51,094 nucleotides of DNA from Aeropyrum sp. (GTDB lineage Archaea; Thermoproteota; Thermoprotei_A; Sulfolobales; Acidilobaceae). Shown piece by piece: positions 8,598 through 16,186 of this stretch. Numbering within the stretch: the stretch's first letter is position 1; each line of letters starts with the position of its first letter. The translations under genes and the position numbers were made by a program. Below the pieces are notes generated by a model. It was given only the letters and a program-made list of their open reading frames with translations. It searched no databases and had not been told where the DNA came from. Location of the stretch: contig WAKF01000048.1 of NCBI GenBank assembly GCA_015523465.1, positions 1 to 51,094 on the forward strand, read 5' to 3'.

Positions 8598-8610
8598 AAA
8601 CCTTATAAAC
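8598..8610 (+). promoter_or_regulatory. Archaeal promoter (BRE plus A-box)
   Basis: AAACCTTATAAAC has a purine-rich BRE-like block followed by a strong crenarchaeal A-box. Transcription would start near 8628-8634, 165-170 bases before the GPN-loop GTPase start. The promoter therefore drives either a long leader or a separate RNA. Confidence 0.55.
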
Positions 8611-8627
8611 ACTACATGCAGATAATG

Positions 8628-8740
8628 GCTTGGAGTGTACCCCGGTCCCGTGCAAATTAACCCCGAGTCTCGGGGCTAGATGTGCACGGGGCGGGTCACT
8701 CCCGGCCGCCTCCATTCGAACGCCAACTCCTCCCCCCATC
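8628..8740 (+). ncRNA. Candidate structured non-coding RNA or leader
   Basis: Downstream of a good A-box, the plus strand can form a stem CCCGTGCA (8647-8654) with TGCACGGG (8683-8690). This encloses a hairpin CCCCGA/TCGGGG (8661-8666 with 8670-8675), with two unpaired strands (AATTAA and CTAGATG) between the stems. A further CGGG/CCCG hairpin follows at 8692-8704, and then a pyrimidine run (8727-8737). No convincing protein is encoded on either strand. The arrangement of two stems around an internal loop recalls H/ACA-type guides, but I see no ACA box at the expected place and no tRNA fold. It could equally be the 5' leader of the GTPase gene. Confidence 0.35.
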
Positions 8741-8797
8741 ATCTAGGGTTAATCAGGCTACCCTAGCCTAACACATGGTTATGGGTGTTACTTAAGG

Positions 8798-9598
8798 TTG
8801 GACACCAAGTTTATTGTATTGACTGGCACTGCAGGATCCGGGAAGAGCACTCTCACGGCCGCTTTAGCCAGATTTATGGAGGAGAGGGGCTCTATTGTGG
8901 CTAGGGTTAACCTTGACCCTGCGGCCGAAAAGCTTCCCTACGACCCTGCAGTAGATGTGAGAAGCTATGTCTCTGCGGCTAGCTTCATGGAGGAGGGTCT
9001 AGGTCCTAACGGCGCCCTTATCGCTGCTGTCGATAGCCTTATCGAGTACGTTGACAGTATTAGGAGCGAGATTGACGAGTATAAGGCTGACTACTGCGTG
9101 ATTGATACCCCCGGGCAACTAGAGTTGTTCGCCTACCGTTATGGAGCCCCCTTAGTGCTTAAGGCGCTCATAAGAGACTCTCAAGCCGTCAACGTCTTCC
9201 TTATCGATGCTGTCTTCGTTGATACTGCAGCCAACATAGTATCGGCTTTAACGCTAGCTAGCAGTGTAGCCCTCAGGCTAGGGCTACCTCAGGTTAACGT
9301 TGTAAGCAAGGCTGACATACTACTACCGGAGGTCAGGGAGGAACTTATACCCAGGCTAGGGGAGCCCGGCTTCCTAGAGTACCTGCTAGAGAAGGATAAA
9401 ACAGTTGAGGGGTGGAGGAGGGCTCTCATAGAGGCTCTAGCTAACGCTGTAGAGAGCGTAGGCTTCATAGGAGAGGTCCTACCCGTCTCGGCTAGGGAGG
9501 ACGAAACCCTCGCAGCACTATACGCCAAGATACAGCAGGTCCTAGCTGGGGGTGACGACTATAGGGTATATGATGCTAAGCCTCCCGAAGAGTCTTGA
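8798..9598 (+). CDS. GPN-loop GTPase
   Basis: This 266-residue cytosolic GTPase has G1 GTAGSGKST (about residues 9-17), the defining Gly-Pro-Asn loop in GLGPNGALIAAVD (about 66-78), G3 DTPGQLELF, and G4 VVSKADIL with the lysine-aspartate pair. In eukaryotes GPN paralogues assist assembly and nuclear import of RNA polymerase II. Archaea keep one homodimeric copy whose role is unsettled. The start is TTG 8798, after AAGG. A long untranslated region with predicted RNA structure lies upstream. Confidence 0.9.
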   Translation: MDTKFIVLTGTAGSGKSTLTAALARFMEERGSIVARVNLDPAAEKLPYDPAVDVRSYVSAASFMEEGLGPNGALIAAVDSLIEYVDSIRSEIDEYKADYCVIDTPGQLELFAYRYGAPLVLKALIRDSQAVNVFLIDAVFVDTAANIVSALTLASSVALRLGLPQVNVVSKADILLPEVREELIPRLGEPGFLEYLLEKDKTVEGWRRALIEALANAVESVGFIGEVLPVSAREDETLAALYAKIQQVLAGGDDYRVYDAKPPEES

Positions 9599-9664
9599 GC
9601 CTGAGGGAGTATGACATTTTCTTTAAGCCCGTTGGGTTAAGTATAGTCTGGGGATGCCGGGGGT

Positions 9665-11200
9665 TTGAGGCCTAGGAGAGGCCATATAGTGGTAGTCGAC
9701 TTCGGGGGGCAATACGCCCACCTCATAGCTAGGAGGATAAGGGAGCTTGGCAGGTTTAGTGTCATCGTCTCAGCGGCCCAGGGGAGGGAGGAGCTTGAGA
9801 GGGAGGCTGAGGGCGCTTCAGGCATTGTGTTAAGTGGAGGTCCTGGAAGCGTCTGGGAGGAGGGCCATGACTGGATAGCTGAGTGGGCTGTCTCAAGCGG
9901 TAAGGCGGTGCTAGGCATATGCTACGGCCACCAGCTACTGGGCAAGGTCCTTGGAGGCAGGGTTGGAAGGGCTTTGAAGCCCGAGTTCGGCCCTACCCCG
10001 GTAAGGGTGGTGAGGGAGGACTCCCTCTTCGACGGGATGCCCAGAGAGTTCACTGTGTGGATGAGCCATAACGACGCTGTTCTCGAGCCCCCGCCAGGGG
10101 CTGAGGTCCTAGCTGAGAGTCCGGGTAGCCCTGTAGCTGCTATGAGGTGGGGTGATAGGGTCTACGGGGTTCAATGGCATCCCGAGGTCTACCATAGCGA
10201 GTGGGGGATGGAGCTTCTAGATAACTGGCTAGGCATCGCTGGCGCCCCTCGCACCTGGGCTCCAGGCGATCTTGTGGGGGAGCTCGTAGAGTACGTTAGG
10301 AAGGAGGTAGGGGGTTCTAGGGCTATTGCCGCTGTGAGTGGAGGCGTTGATAGTACTGTAGCGGCTTTGATAGCTAAGAGGGCCCTCGGAGACAGGCTGA
10401 TGCCAGTGTTTATCGATCACGGGCTACACCCTGAGGGTGAGGTGGAGAGGGTTACTAAGCTCCTAAGGAGGATTGGCCTTGAGCCGCTAGTCGTAGACGC
10501 TTCAGATAAGTTCCTCACCAGCCTAAAAGGCGTTGTAGACCCTGAAGAGAAGAGGAGAATCGTTGGTAGGGTATACGGGGAGGTCCTTCGTGACGCTGCG
10601 AGAGAGCTGGGAGCAGAGGCTCTGATACAGGGCACTATATACCCTGATGTGATAGAGAGCGGGGGGAGACCGGGGGCTGATGTGATAAAGACCCACCACA
10701 ACGTTGGAGGACTGCCTAGGGACCTGGGGTTGAAGGTTGTCGAGCCACTCAGGTGGTTCTACAAGGATGAGGTGAGGGCCATAGCTAGGGTGCTAGGAGT
10801 GCCTAGAGAAATATACGAGAAGCAGCCCGTACCCGGCCCGGGCCTAGCTGTCAGGGTTGAGGGCGAGGTCACCCGGGAAAAGCTTAAGATCGTGAGGATG
10901 GCCGACGCCATAGTAAGGGAGGAGGTTGAGAAGGCCGGGCTCTCGGGGAAGCTCTGGCAGTATTTCGCGGTCCTTACATCCTCTAAGGCTACGGGTGTTA
11001 AGGGTGATAGGAGGAGCTACGGGTACGTAATAGCCGTTAGAATGGTTGAGAGTGTGGACGCCATGACGGCTAGAGCTGCTAGACCGCCCTGGGAGGTTCT
11101 AGAGAGGATCGCCTGGAGAATAACAAGCGAGGTTCCGGGGGTCGTGAGGGTAGTGTATGACGTGACAAGCAAGCCCCCCGCTACCATAGAGTGGGAGTGA
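9665..11200 (+). CDS. guaA: GMP synthase (glutamine-hydrolysing), single-chain
   Basis: Converts XMP, ATP and glutamine to GMP, the last step of GMP synthesis. The 511 residues contain a class I glutamine amidotransferase domain (about 1-190) with the nucleophile elbow GICYGHQLLG and the catalytic His-Glu in GVQWHPEVYH. These precede the ATP pyrophosphatase domain with P-loop AVSGGVDSTVAAL (about 222-234) and a C-terminal dimerisation domain with the family's PGPGLAVRV segment. Glutaminase and synthetase are fused here, unlike the two-subunit enzymes of many euryarchaea. The TTG start at 9665 follows GGGGG. The gene is convergent with the zinc-ribbon gene across 20 bp. Confidence 0.95.
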   Translation: MRPRRGHIVVVDFGGQYAHLIARRIRELGRFSVIVSAAQGREELEREAEGASGIVLSGGPGSVWEEGHDWIAEWAVSSGKAVLGICYGHQLLGKVLGGRVGRALKPEFGPTPVRVVREDSLFDGMPREFTVWMSHNDAVLEPPPGAEVLAESPGSPVAAMRWGDRVYGVQWHPEVYHSEWGMELLDNWLGIAGAPRTWAPGDLVGELVEYVRKEVGGSRAIAAVSGGVDSTVAALIAKRALGDRLMPVFIDHGLHPEGEVERVTKLLRRIGLEPLVVDASDKFLTSLKGVVDPEEKRRIVGRVYGEVLRDAARELGAEALIQGTIYPDVIESGGRPGADVIKTHHNVGGLPRDLGLKVVEPLRWFYKDEVRAIARVLGVPREIYEKQPVPGPGLAVRVEGEVTREKLKIVRMADAIVREEVEKAGLSGKLWQYFAVLTSSKATGVKGDRRSYGYVIAVRMVESVDAMTARAARPPWEVLERIAWRITSEVPGVVRVVYDVTSKPPATIEWE

Positions 11201-11220
11201 AGCCCAGGTCCCCGGGGTGT

Positions 11221-11523
11221 TTAGAGCGGCTCTACGTCGTCTAGCTCTGAAAGGTCGATCTCGATTACTTGTCCCTCCCTCTTCTCCCGTTTGCCTTTCT
11301 CGCCGCTCTCTTCCCCCCCAACCTTCATTTTCTGTATGGCTGCGTTCCATCGTTTACCACATGAAGGGCACCTGAATGCAGCCATGATCGTCATTGTTAT
11401 CCTGCCGAGCCTGTCTGGCATCGGCGATACTAGAGTCCATGTTCTCTCAGGCTCCTTAACCTTGGTTCCGCAGTTGGGGCAAGTGTACGGGTCCCTCCCG
11501 CCCCTCCTCCTACCCCTACTCAA
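11221..11523 (-). CDS. Archaeal zinc-ribbon protein
   Basis: A 100-residue protein whose N-terminal half is a two-knuckle zinc ribbon, CPNCG (about 16-20) and CPSCG (about 53-57). The segment between them, PMPDRLGRITMTIMAAFRC, is strand-rich. The C-terminal half is lysine/glutamate-rich and ends in an acidic tail. Proteins of this layout are widespread small unknowns in crenarchaea; a nucleic-acid-binding role is plausible but unproven. It overlaps the upstream channel gene by 8 bases, so the two are co-transcribed, with the channel gene first. Confidence 0.7.
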   Translation of the reverse strand: MSRGRRRGGRDPYTCPNCGTKVKEPERTWTLVSPMPDRLGRITMTIMAAFRCPSCGKRWNAAIQKMKVGGEESGEKGKREKREGQVIEIDLSELDDVEPL

Positions 11524-12391
11524 CCGCCGCCCACCTCTGCTCGTATCCTTCAGGCTCCTCGAAGGTTATTGAGTGGCTTATACCCTTAGACCTAAGCCTG
11601 GCTGAGAGCTCCATTATAAGCTGGCTAACCTTCTCCGGCTTTGGCTCGGGGTCTTGGGTCGAGAATATGATCCTGAGGGTTATGCTGTCTTCGGAGATCT
11701 CGTCTACCAGTATGCTATGGGATGTCATGCTACCGTATGCAAGCTCTCGTAGCGCCTGCTCCACCTCCTCCGCTATCATGACCTTAATCCTCTCTATGTA
11801 AGGCTGGTCCGTGAGCCCCCAGAGCCTAACGCTGAGCCTGAAGTAGCTGAGCTCCTTCCTAGAGAGCTTGCCACTCCTAACTATCTGGGTGTTAGGGACC
11901 ATGTAGTAGCCGTACCTGTTCTCGAGGAGTATGTAGAAGGGCCTGATATCCTTCACCTTCCCATGTATCCCGTTAGGGAGCACAATATATTCGTCCTTGC
12001 TCACCATCCTAGAGCCTAGTATCACATAGTAGCTTACCAGGTTGGCTAGGGCGTCCCAGCTTGACAGGAATACCGCTGCCGCGCCCACAGTAACTAGGAT
12101 CAGCAGAAACCTGCTCCCAGTGAGTATGTAGACTGCAGCTAGGAGAGCGGCTAGGAGTATAAGGTTCCTCGTGAAGGGGTAGACGTAGCTCAGGCTACCG
12201 GGGTCTAGGACCTTAGCCCTGACGAGCCCCCTAAAGAATCCTTTCGCCGCCCCAAGGAGTAGTAGCGTGACGACTCCTAGAACCGCTATTTCAACAGCTT
12301 TGATAGCCGTCGTTTGAACCCATCCGCTATCCTCTACCATCCTCGACAGGCTAGATACAATGCCTTCAACATCAACCATATCCCTTGACAC
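11516..12391 (-). CDS. MscS-family mechanosensitive channel
   Basis: A 291-residue protein with three hydrophobic segments in the first 115 residues (about 34-53, 70-90, 92-115). These are followed by the conserved MscS beta-domain (VSKDEYIVLPNGIHGKVKDIRPFYILL, seen as EYIVLPNGIHGKVKDI) and a mixed alpha/beta cytosolic C-terminus. MscS-type channels open under membrane tension to release solutes on osmotic downshock. The pore-lining helix 3 region (FLSSWDALANLVSYYVIL) has the expected position but fewer glycines than E. coli MscS. It is the first gene of a two-gene unit with the zinc-ribbon protein. Confidence 0.85.
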   Translation of the reverse strand: MSRDMVDVEGIVSSLSRMVEDSGWVQTTAIKAVEIAVLGVVTLLLLGAAKGFFRGLVRAKVLDPGSLSYVYPFTRNLILLAALLAAVYILTGSRFLLILVTVGAAAVFLSSWDALANLVSYYVILGSRMVSKDEYIVLPNGIHGKVKDIRPFYILLENRYGYYMVPNTQIVRSGKLSRKELSYFRLSVRLWGLTDQPYIERIKVMIAEEVEQALRELAYGSMTSHSILVDEISEDSITLRIIFSTQDPEPKPEKVSQLIMELSARLRSKGISHSITFEEPEGYEQRWAAVE

Positions 12392-12511
12392 CCTCCACGC
12401 TACGGCCCGATAACCTAAGTCCTAAGTCTAAGACTAAGGCTAGAGGGTTTAAAATAGGGGTGGGGCTCCCTATACGCTATGTAGATGTGTTACCTTAAAC
12501 AGTTACTACAT

Positions 12512-13153
12512 CTACTCTAGCACTCCTACGACTCTCACGGGCGCCCCACTACCACCCTCCACCTTGAGCGGTAGTATGACAACATTAAAGCTCCTTCCAG
12601 CGAGCTCTACCAAGCCTGAAAGGTTCTCAATTATAACTATACTCTTTGGGAGTAGTTTCTTGTGCACGTTGAAAGGCGAGAGGTCGGGGCTCGGAGTATC
12701 CACCCCTATACCTTCAACCCCCAGCTCGACGATCAAGTCACCTACATCATCCTCCAAGTAGGGATACTTCAGCCAGTCCTCGAATCTCTCAACCCTATCC
12801 CACCCGAAGGCAAAGAATACGTACCACCCCTTGCCGACCTTTACTCCAGTATCACTTAGAGCTTCCTCAACCTCCCGGCGTGAAACAGGCTCTCCGGGCT
12901 TCTTCTTAAACCCCAGTACTACAGCCCGCGCAAAGAACTTCTCTAATGGAAGCTTGTCTATAGTAGGCGCCCCCTCTACGAAGTGAGCGGGGCTATCCAT
13001 GTGAGTGGCTGTATGCTCCACAAATACTAGGAGGTTGCTGAAATAGCCTTCCTCCCTTATGGTAGTCCACTTGTGCACTATAGGCTGAGGATACCCCGGG
13101 AACACTCTAGTCGAGGGGCTTATAGGCTGAGTCAAGTCAACGTACCTAGCCAT
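12512..13153 (-). CDS. Cyclase-family (kynurenine formamidase-like) metal hydrolase
   Basis: This 213-residue protein has the hallmark HTATHMDSPAHF (about residues 47-58). It is a form of the HxGTHxDxPxH motif that binds divalent metal in the PF04199 cyclase family (kynurenine formamidase, isatin hydrolase and relatives). The N-terminus DLTQPISPSTRVFPGYP and the segment GIGVDTPSPDLS also fit. The motif's usual glycine is alanine here. The family hydrolyses amide or lactam bonds, but the substrate cannot be read from sequence. No tryptophan-degradation genes are adjacent. It appears to be a single-gene unit. Confidence 0.85.
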   Translation of the reverse strand: MARYVDLTQPISPSTRVFPGYPQPIVHKWTTIREEGYFSNLLVFVEHTATHMDSPAHFVEGAPTIDKLPLEKFFARAVVLGFKKKPGEPVSRREVEEALSDTGVKVGKGWYVFFAFGWDRVERFEDWLKYPYLEDDVGDLIVELGVEGIGVDTPSPDLSPFNVHKKLLPKSIVIIENLSGLVELAGRSFNVVILPLKVEGGSGAPVRVVGVLE

Positions 13154-13279
13154 CCCATAACACCGTTAAGAGTCTAGTCTAGCAGACTACCACTTAACCA
13201 TATCGCAGCTTGCAGGCTTAGCCGCTTCGAGATAAGAAATATGCGAGGCGGGGCTAGACGTGACTACTATAGATGAGAC

Positions 13280-13837
13280 ATGCGCGTGCGCAGGACCTAC
13301 AGCCTTCCCAGGGAGTTCACGGTAGTCGTGGTTAGAGGCCCCCTTATAGAGCTTGAGGGGTGGAGGAGCATTGCCGAGAGCGACGTGCTACTGCCTGCGG
13401 GGTTCCTCGAGTCTCCCGGGGATTTTAGTGATAGATTTATGGTCGTATTCATGAAAGCTAGGAGCGAGGGCCTTCTAGGGAGGGCTATGAAGATTATGGG
13501 CTACTCTTTCACCCTAGCCACCCCGCTAGCGGTGCTCTGCCTAGCACTCTATGCCATAACCGGGGGTGAGGGGGGCTGTGGCAACCTCCTTAGCCTAGCA
13601 TTAGGTGCCATAAGCACCTTCAGCTTTATATTCTCTCTGGCGACAAGGGAAGTGGTACCGAAGTTCATATATAGGAGCATGGAGAGCAGGGCTTTAGCGG
13701 AGGTCCTAGCCCGCGAGACCTGGAAGGCTACTATGTCCGGGCCCCACAGCACCGTAGTCAATGAGACTGTTTACAGGCTTGAGGTGGAGAGAGGTAAAGG
13801 CTATGTGAGGGTGGTGTGGAGGAGGGTGGGTTGGTGA
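13280..13837 (+). CDS. Uncharacterised two-helix membrane protein
   Basis: A 185-residue protein with a soluble N-terminal part of about 70 residues and two adjacent hydrophobic segments (about 76-94 and 103-123) joined by a short GGEGGCG loop. A basic soluble C-terminus ends VRVVWRRVGW. I do not recognise a family. The stop lies inside the following methyltransferase frame (about 22-bp overlap), which implies co-transcription. It probably heads a run of four genes to 15739. Confidence 0.65.
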   Translation: MRVRRTYSLPREFTVVVVRGPLIELEGWRSIAESDVLLPAGFLESPGDFSDRFMVVFMKARSEGLLGRAMKIMGYSFTLATPLAVLCLALYAITGGEGGCGNLLSLALGAISTFSFIFSLATREVVPKFIYRSMESRALAEVLARETWKATMSGPHSTVVNETVYRLEVERGKGYVRVVWRRVGW

Positions 13838-14391
13838 GCGGAAAGGGGCGTATTATCAGGGAGAGGTATGAGGCTACTTGCAAGGGCTACGACGAGCTGT
13901 ATAGGGCTGAGCAGTACGCGAAATACGCAGTTGCTCTCAAAAAGGTGCCTCCAAGGGGTAAGGTGCTTGATGCAGGCTGTGGCACAGCGCTCCTCGCAGA
14001 GTACATGAAGGTTGCAGGCCTCCTAGATAGCGTAGAAGTCTACGTCTGCCTAGACTACAGTCCCTGCATGCTAAATATAGCATTGTGGAGGCTATCAACC
14101 CTCTGCTCTCCCGGCAAGTGCGTGGGAGTCCTGGGTAACGTTGAGAAGCTCCCCCTACCCTCGAAGCACTTCGACGTAGTCTATAGCTTCACGGTCCTAG
14201 ACCTGGTAGACGACTTGCATTCCTCCGTGTCAGAGTTGCTGAGAGTTTCTCGGGGGCCTGTAATAGCTTCTCTACTCAAAAGGCTAAGTTACAAGGATTC
14301 GTTGCTAGAGCTAGGAGCGGAGGTCGTGGGGATAACTGACAAGGACGTCATACTCCTTCTCAACACTATCAACCTCCACAGGGTACACTAG
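13816..14391 (+). CDS. SAM-dependent methyltransferase (class I)
   Basis: A 191-residue protein with SAM-binding motif I VLDAGCGTALL (about 51-61), an acidic motif II in YVCLDYSPCMLN, and a motif IV-like FDVVYSFTVLDLVDDLHS. This is the Methyltransf_11-type Rossmann fold. The opening GYDELYRAEQYAKY resembles small-molecule and quinone methyltransferases, but the substrate is unknown. The start is uncertain between GTG 13816, TTG 13831 and GTG 13834, all overlapping or near the end of the membrane-protein gene. Confidence 0.8.
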   Translation: MEEGGLVSGKGRIIRERYEATCKGYDELYRAEQYAKYAVALKKVPPRGKVLDAGCGTALLAEYMKVAGLLDSVEVYVCLDYSPCMLNIALWRLSTLCSPGKCVGVLGNVEKLPLPSKHFDVVYSFTVLDLVDDLHSSVSELLRVSRGPVIASLLKRLSYKDSLLELGAEVVGITDKDVILLLNTINLHRVH

Positions 14392-14428
14392 ATAGCCTTC
14401 AAAACTCAACCTGTATCAGGGGGTCGTT

Positions 14429-15031
14429 ATGAGTGAGGGTAGAAGGATAGAGGTGAAGGCCTTCATAGAGGCTGAGAAAGCCTCTAAGCTTTCCAAGCTA
14501 GCTGAGGAGCTGGGAACCGACTTGAATACCATAACGTATAATCTACTAGATGTGCTTGCAACCTACGCGGGCGAAGTGACAGCGTGGGCTAGGGTACTAA
14601 GGGTTAAGAAACACAACAAGCCCATAAGCATATTCGAAGAGCTGATATACTATGGCGTTGAGGCTTGGAGGGGGATAGTCGCTAGGGTGCTTGAGAGGCT
14701 CAACGCTAAGGGGCGCTACGAGCTTGAGGAGCTAGAATTCGACCCAGATGAACCATCGATCGAAATGGAGCTAGTAGCCCTTGAAGGGAGCGACTTAAAG
14801 GCTGACAGGCTCAGGATCTACTGGAGCATGAAGGGCGTAGTGCTAGAAGCCTACTACTACCTGGAGGAGGGGGAGGAGCCTCCGCACCCAGAGAAGGAGT
14901 CACCCTTCAAGTGGGACTACCTGCCGGACGAGCACGCAGTAGTCATAACTGTGTCTGGCGAGCAGCTTAGAGACCTGCCACCCGTCCACGTACTAGATAA
15001 AGTCGCATCCGAAGTCCTAGAGGCTGCCTGA
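14429..15031 (+). CDS. Uncharacterised 200-residue acidic protein
   Basis: A soluble, acidic protein starting at ATG 14429 behind GGGGGTCGTT. The N-terminal 60 residues are helical and begin like a ribbon-helix-helix or coiled-coil segment (EKASKLSKLAEELG). The rest alternates strands and acidic turns, with a proline-rich EEPPHPEKESPF stretch. I do not recognise a family. The next gene, a nucleotidyltransferase, starts 4 bases after its stop, so the two are likely one transcriptional unit. Confidence 0.65.
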   Translation: MSEGRRIEVKAFIEAEKASKLSKLAEELGTDLNTITYNLLDVLATYAGEVTAWARVLRVKKHNKPISIFEELIYYGVEAWRGIVARVLERLNAKGRYELEELEFDPDEPSIEMELVALEGSDLKADRLRIYWSMKGVVLEAYYYLEEGEEPPHPEKESPFKWDYLPDEHAVVITVSGEQLRDLPPVHVLDKVASEVLEAA

Positions 15032-15034
15032 GCA

Positions 15035-15739
15035 TTGGCTGGAGACAGCGTTGAGGTGGTCTACAGCGAGGAAAGGTGGAGGCTATTACGGGAGAAGAGG
15101 AGGAAGGCTATAGAGGTCATGGAGACCCTTTCTTCGACAGTCCCCTTAGGCTTGATGGTAGTGCACGGTAGCGTGGCTAGGGGCGACGTGGATGAGGATA
15201 GCGATGTTGACATAGCCATCCTAGAGCCTCTCCCGCCTACGCTGGTGGAGTTCGCCCTAGCTAGAGCTGGTCTAAGGCCCGTAGCCAAGCTGATAGTACA
15301 AGCGACTCCCTCCAATACGCCCAAAGCCTATTTAATATTAGATTACAGGGAAGAGAGAGTGGTAAGCCTCCCCTTAGCTCCCCTCAGACCCCGGGAGAGA
15401 GAGTTCTATAAGTGGGGGGGCGAGGTAAACTACGAAGAACTTAAAAGAGGGGTAAGAGTCCCCGGCGTAGACAAACACCTCCACCTGATCAAGCCCACCA
15501 CCAGAGGCCACCTAGAGATGCCTGTTAGAGGCAACGAGGGCTTAGTAGCCAGAGTTCTTGGGATAAGCCTGGAAACCGTAGCCGAGAGAGTCAGGGTTCT
15601 CACGCGAAGAAGGGAGCATGGACATACCGGTGTTTTCCTAAAAGAGGAGGTCCCCCCAGAGACGCCCATAGAAGAGGCTGTAAAAGATCTCTCAAAGGAG
15701 AACCCGGTATTCAGAAGAGCCCTGAGAGGATGGATATAA
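15035..15739 (+). CDS. Nucleotidyltransferase-domain protein
   Basis: A 234-residue protein with the polymerase-beta-type nucleotidyltransferase signature HGSVARGDVDEDSDVDIAIL (about residues 41-60). The glycine-serine pair and the two metal-binding aspartates are spaced as in the family. The remainder is unusual for a minimal MNT toxin-antitoxin nucleotidyltransferase, which is usually about 100 residues. It includes VKLIVQATPSNTPKAY-like and a C-terminal basic helix (VAERVRVLTRRREHGHTG). I read it as an archaeal standalone enzyme of unknown substrate. It starts at TTG 15035, 4 bases after the previous stop. Confidence 0.78.
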   Translation: MAGDSVEVVYSEERWRLLREKRRKAIEVMETLSSTVPLGLMVVHGSVARGDVDEDSDVDIAILEPLPPTLVEFALARAGLRPVAKLIVQATPSNTPKAYLILDYREERVVSLPLAPLRPREREFYKWGGEVNYEELKRGVRVPGVDKHLHLIKPTTRGHLEMPVRGNEGLVARVLGISLETVAERVRVLTRRREHGHTGVFLKEEVPPETPIEEAVKDLSKENPVFRRALRGWI

Positions 15740-15932
15740 GATATAACCGCTTTATCCGTGATAGAGTGGAGGGCTATGACCAAGCGTTCCAGCGCTGACC
15801 CTAACCGGGGGGAGTGATGTTACCTTCCGCCCCTGGGGAGCCCTCCCCCAACTTCATTATGGTCTAAGCACGACGTAAGACGCGCTAGCTGTTTATCCTT
15901 ATCACCTCCTAACTGAGTAGCATTAAGTTGGG

Positions 15933-16029
15933 AGCCCGGCCGGCGCTGGGGGTGAAGAGCCAACACCTAGAACGAGGCAAGCCGATGACTTCTTCCCTGC
16001 GGCTCGACCCGAAGGCTGCCGGCCGGGCT
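15933..16029. ncRNA. Candidate structured RNA closed by a 12-bp GC stem
   Basis: AGCCCGGCCGGC (15933-15944) is perfectly complementary to GCCGGCCGGGCT (16018-16029). Inside this, GGGT (15950-15953) pairs with ACCC (16007-16010), and GAGCC (15957-15961) pairs with GGCTC (16001-16005), separated by a GAA bulge opposite one G. The 39-base apical part is not strongly paired. Nested stems of this strength in an intergenic region are typical of hyperthermophile RNA genes. I cannot match it to tRNA, SRP RNA, RNase P RNA or a C/D guide, and strand is unresolved because A-boxes lie on both sides. Confidence 0.4.
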
Positions 16030-16075
16030 TCCAGGTCGTCCTCTACATAATAATTCATCCGCCCTGATCCATAGT

Positions 16076-16090
16076 GTTCTATATAAATTT
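16076..16090 (+). promoter_or_regulatory. A-box upstream of the oxidase operon
   Basis: TCTATATAAATTTT is the strongest A-box in the region and precedes subunit II. Its predicted start site is near 16109, leaving a leader of about 78 bases before ATG 16187. A second weaker element, GAAACCCTTAAAC (about 16117-16129), lies closer to the gene. Confidence 0.5.
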
Positions 16091-16186
16091 TCAATAGTTA
16101 ATATTGAGTTGCCTTTGAAACCCTTAAACAAGTATTCCGTCCTAAATGGGTTCCGCTGTAGGAGAGGGGGCTGTGGGGGCTTAGAT

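Larger units (their letters stand above)
15740..16186. other. Long intergenic region with hairpin and oxidase promoter
   Basis: About 450 bases without a confident gene. It contains a 12-bp perfect GC inverted repeat (listed separately), an A-box-like GTTTATCC at about 15891-15898 upstream of it, and a clear A-box (TCTATATAAA, 16078-16087) upstream of the oxidase genes. A frame from TTG 16109 is continuous with subunit II, but its first 26 residues are atypical. Confidence 0.6.

Noticed and set aside
8700-8740. tRNA 3' half suggested by CATTCGAACGCC
   Set aside because: The bases flanking the TTCGAAC loop do not pair (CTCCA against GCCAA), and no acceptor or anticodon stem could be found on either strand.
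8545-8742. 65-residue minus-strand frame
   Set aside because: Composition is arbitrary and it lies over a region of plus-strand RNA-like hairpins and a strong plus-strand A-box. No promoter or ribosome site fits.
15750-15845. C/D-box small RNA suggested by GTGATAG, CTGA and GTGATG
   Set aside because: Spacing between the boxes (about 36 and more bases) is too long for an archaeal C/D guide, and the final D box is missing.
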